DNA of 59,568 nucleotides from an uncultured Clostridia bacterium (GTDB taxonomy: Bacteria > Bacillota > Clostridia > Oscillospirales > Ruminococcaceae), in assembly GCA_947383835.1 (NCBI GenBank), contig CANDEV010000014.1:1-59568 (forward strand), read 5' to 3'. Positions 57,619 through 59,568 of the stretch are shown here, piece by piece; the first letter of the stretch is position 1, and the number at the start of each line of letters is the position of its first letter. The notes under the pieces are model-generated. The model ran no database searches. It saw only the letters and a program-made list of their open reading frames with translations, and had not been told where the DNA came from. The position numbers and the translations under genes were made by a program.

Positions 57619-58746
57619 TTACGAATGCGGCAACGTTACCGTAAATTCAATCAGGTCATTTTCACTTTTGGCAATGATCGTTCCGCCGTGAAGTTCAATT
57701 ATTTGCTTTGCAATAGCAAGACCCAGTCCTGCCCCGCCGTTTGTCCCGCGCGCCGCGTCAAGTCTGTAAAATTGCTCAAAAATTCGTTCAAGATTTTCTT
57801 TGGAAATAGTATTTCCGTGATTGGTGAATTTAATTGAAATGCTGTCCTCAACAGCTTTTACGGCAATATTTATCTCAGAATTATCAAAACTGTAAATCAC
57901 CGCATTACGCAGAAGATTATCAAATGCACGCTGTATCTTATCACCGTCACAGCTTATCATTATATCATTTTCCGCTTCAATATTGCAGGTAAGGTTTTTG
58001 TCGTTGAGCATGGGTTTAAATTCATATGCAAGCTGTTCAATCAGCCTTGTTAAATTTATTTTACTGCACTGCAAAGTAATATCCGACAGATTGAACCTTG
58101 CAATTTCAAAAAACTCGTTGATCAAATCTTCAAGCCGCTCTGCCTTTTCAAGAGAAATAGAAATATACTTTTCCCGCAGTTCATCGGAAATTTCCTTTTC
58201 ATCACGCAGCAGATTAAGATACCCTATAACGGAAGCCAGCGGCGTTTTTAAATCGTGGGCTAGGTACATAACCAAATCATTTTTCTTTTGTTCTGCAAGC
58301 TGCGTGTTCAGCTTCTGTTGTAAAAGCGTATGCCTTATTGAGTTTATTTTCTTTTCCGTTGCCGATAGTTCGTGAACAAGAGAAACATCTTCGGTATTTT
58401 CATTAACAAGCGTATCAATGCCACGGTTTATTTCCGTAAAATATTTTGCAAACCAATTCAGATATATTCGGAACATAATAAAGAAAATAATTGATACTGC
58501 AATTAAAGTCAGTAACTCAGCATGGTTACGAAACGCAGATTGATATAAATCCAATGCTGCGTCACTTTCTAAACCAAACATTTTTTGTAGAATTGCAACA
58601 GTCCAATTTGCAAAATTTCCGTGCAAAACAAATGTATATAGAGCATTAATGCTTATAATAGACAGTATTAGTAAAAGGGAAGTTTTTACGAGTATTTTTA
58701 GCTTAAATTGCCTAAATTCGTCCTTTTTGAATAGTTTATTTTTCAA
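57619..58746 (-). CDS. vanS: VanS sensor histidine kinase (375 aa)
   Basis: Two membrane segments (ILVKTSLLLILSIISINALY and LLTLIAVSIIFFIMFRIYL) bracket a short extracellular loop of ~45 residues. Then come the H-box YLAHDLKTPLASVIGYLNLL, N-box FDNLLRNAVIYSFDN and G-box GTNGGAGLGLAIAKQIIELH. It should phosphorylate VanR on glycopeptide or cell-wall stress. The gene overlaps vanR by 11 bp or more; TTG 58746 is preferred to TTG 58758 because the GGGGAG site abuts the earlier codon. The start is uncertain. Confidence 0.9.
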   Translation of the reverse strand: MKNKLFKKDEFRQFKLKILVKTSLLLILSIISINALYTFVLHGNFANWTVAILQKMFGLESDAALDLYQSAFRNHAELLTLIAVSIIFFIMFRIYLNWFAKYFTEINRGIDTLVNENTEDVSLVHELSATEKKINSIRHTLLQQKLNTQLAEQKKNDLVMYLAHDLKTPLASVIGYLNLLRDEKEISDELREKYISISLEKAERLEDLINEFFEIARFNLSDITLQCSKINLTRLIEQLAYEFKPMLNDKNLTCNIEAENDIMISCDGDKIQRAFDNLLRNAVIYSFDNSEINIAVKAVEDSISIKFTNHGNTISKENLERIFEQFYRLDAARGTNGGAGLGLAIAKQIIELHGGTIIAKSENDLIEFTVTLPHS

Positions 58747-59440
58747 TTGTATACCCAACTCCCCATACTGTTTTTATAAATTTGGGATTTTTGGCAGGCT
58801 CGTTCAGTTTTTCGCGAAGCCGTCCGATATGCGCCATAACCGTATTGTTATTGTTGAGAAATTTCTCTCCCCATACATTTTCAAAAAGTTCCTCCGAGGA
58901 AATAACTCGTCCTCTGTTTTCACTAAGATACCAAAGGAGAGAAAATTCAATCGGTGTTAGCGAAATTTCCTCGCCATATAAAAAGCATTTGTGGTTATCC
59001 TTGTTAATTATCAAACCGTTTATGTCATATTCTGAAATTTCGTCGGATTTATTATCAATATCAGAGGCATTGTTATATCGCATATAACGGCGAAGCTGTG
59101 TCTTTACCCGTGCAGCAACCTCCAGCGGATTGAACGGCTTTGTGATATAATCATCCGCCCCAATTGTAAGTCCCATAATTTTGTCGCCGTCCTCAACCTT
59201 TGCTGTTAGTATAATTATCGGGTAAAAATATTTCTCTCTTATTTTTTTGCATATGTGAAATCCGTCTACATCGGGCAGCATTACGTCCAGAATAGCCAAA
59301 TCAAGCTTTGTTTCTTCAATACATTTCAAAGCTTCTATACCGTTGTAGAATTTATATACATTGTATCCGTCGTTTTTAAGGTATACCTCAATTAAGTCGG
59401 CGATTTCTTTTTCGTCGTCGACGATCAAAATATTTGCCAT
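58736..59440 (-). CDS. vanR: VanR response regulator, OmpR/PhoB type (234 aa)
   Basis: A receiver domain (ILIVDDEKEIADLIEVYLKN, phospho-Asp in LDLAILDVMLPDVDGFHI, Lys in DDYITKPFNPLEVAARV) is followed by a C-terminal winged HTH (SLTPIEFSLLWYLSENRGRV, then NTVMAHIGRLREKLNE). It is the first gene of the cluster, with its own promoter ~30 bp upstream. It should activate its own transcription and the vanG promoter. Confidence 0.95.
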   Translation of the reverse strand: MANILIVDDEKEIADLIEVYLKNDGYNVYKFYNGIEALKCIEETKLDLAILDVMLPDVDGFHICKKIREKYFYPIIILTAKVEDGDKIMGLTIGADDYITKPFNPLEVAARVKTQLRRYMRYNNASDIDNKSDEISEYDINGLIINKDNHKCFLYGEEISLTPIEFSLLWYLSENRGRVISSEELFENVWGEKFLNNNNTVMAHIGRLREKLNEPAKNPKFIKTVWGVGYTIEK

Positions 59441-59469
59441 TTTTCCACATCCTTTTGGTTCTTTTGGCT

Positions 59470-59498
59470 ATTATATCATATTTCGTAATATTTTGCAA
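59470..59498 (-). promoter_or_regulatory. vanRS promoter
   Basis: Minus-strand TTGCAA (59493-59498) and TATAAT (59470-59475), 17 bp apart. Confidence 0.75.
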
Positions 59499-59568
59499 CT
59501 TCTTTAATATATGTGATGTGGACACACAGCGCATATTATAAGAAATCAAGAACAGAAAAAGGAAGTTC

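Noticed and set aside
1..59568. CRISPR array
   Set aside because: No series of regularly spaced identical repeats with unique spacers was found; the only phased repeats (19812-19839) are 8-bp promoter-proximal sites.

Overview
The window looks like the chromosome of a low-to-middle G+C Gram-positive anaerobe, most likely a gut clostridium related to Ruminococcus/Oscillospiraceae. The reasons are purine-rich AGGAGG-type ribosome binding sites, TTGACA/TATAAT promoters, a recJ-rel-MBL-hemZ housekeeping cluster, a clostridial-type rolling-circle/MobV integrative element and a vanG-type glycopeptide-resistance cluster. The species cannot be fixed from the sequence alone. A visibly G+C-richer chromosomal core (about 21.0-43.5 kb) is flanked on both sides by A+T-richer blocks of acquired DNA.

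Layout. 1-1692: right end of an integrated element, with a tyrosine integrase reading toward a fragment of the 3' end of an initiator tRNA (fMet) gene and its terminator. 1717-4450: debris of earlier elements (an integrase tail, a dUTPase/dCTP-deaminase-like gene, a broken secreted protein, two small HTH proteins, an IS256 transposase fragment). 4578-5387: an HD-GYP protein. 5517-21060: a genomic island. Its left edge carries a detached HVETVVLL-type methyltransferase tail and its right edge abuts the 3' end of rlmD, so it may have entered at rlmD. It holds a seven-gene co-directional operon of nuclease and toxin-like genes (XRE, unknown 336-aa protein, small zinc-ribbon protein, DUF1016 nuclease, unknown 513-aa protein, Mrr-type nuclease, RES-domain protein), phage recombination remnants (DUF2815, DUF2800, serine-recombinase tail), a LlaJI-like McrB-dependent restriction-modification operon with a phased-repeat promoter, and a DUF4268 nuclease-like gene.

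21068-43401: core genes. These are rlmD, a zinc-ribbon protein, a nitroreductase, hemZ, an MBL hydrolase, relA/rel, recJ, a Na/Pi cotransporter, a heterodimeric multidrug ABC exporter behind an attenuator-like leader, a MATE exporter, a low-molecular-weight tyrosine phosphatase, maf, an ECF sigma/anti-sigma pair, an AraC-GyrI regulator and an XRE regulator. Four copies of a ~103-bp palindromic repeat with compensated arms are scattered among them.

43653-59568: a tRNA-Leu(GAG) hot spot with stacked mobile elements. A complete 5.95-kb integrative mobilizable element lies between perfect 23-bp direct repeats of the tRNA 3' end (integrase, DUF6076 protein, excisionase-like protein, rolling-circle Rep, MobV relaxase). 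Next comes the C-terminal remnant of a second tRNA-Leu integrase, which appears to have been interrupted by a large-serine-recombinase element. That element carries small accessory genes, an oriT-like region, a sigma-region-4-like protein and then, toward the window edge, vanRS-vanG-vanXY-vanT (all on the minus strand). The van genes should work together: VanRS senses and regulates, VanT makes D-Ser, VanG makes D-Ala-D-Ser and VanXY removes D-Ala-ending precursors. A terminator hairpin after vanS is interleaved with the apparent vanG promoter.
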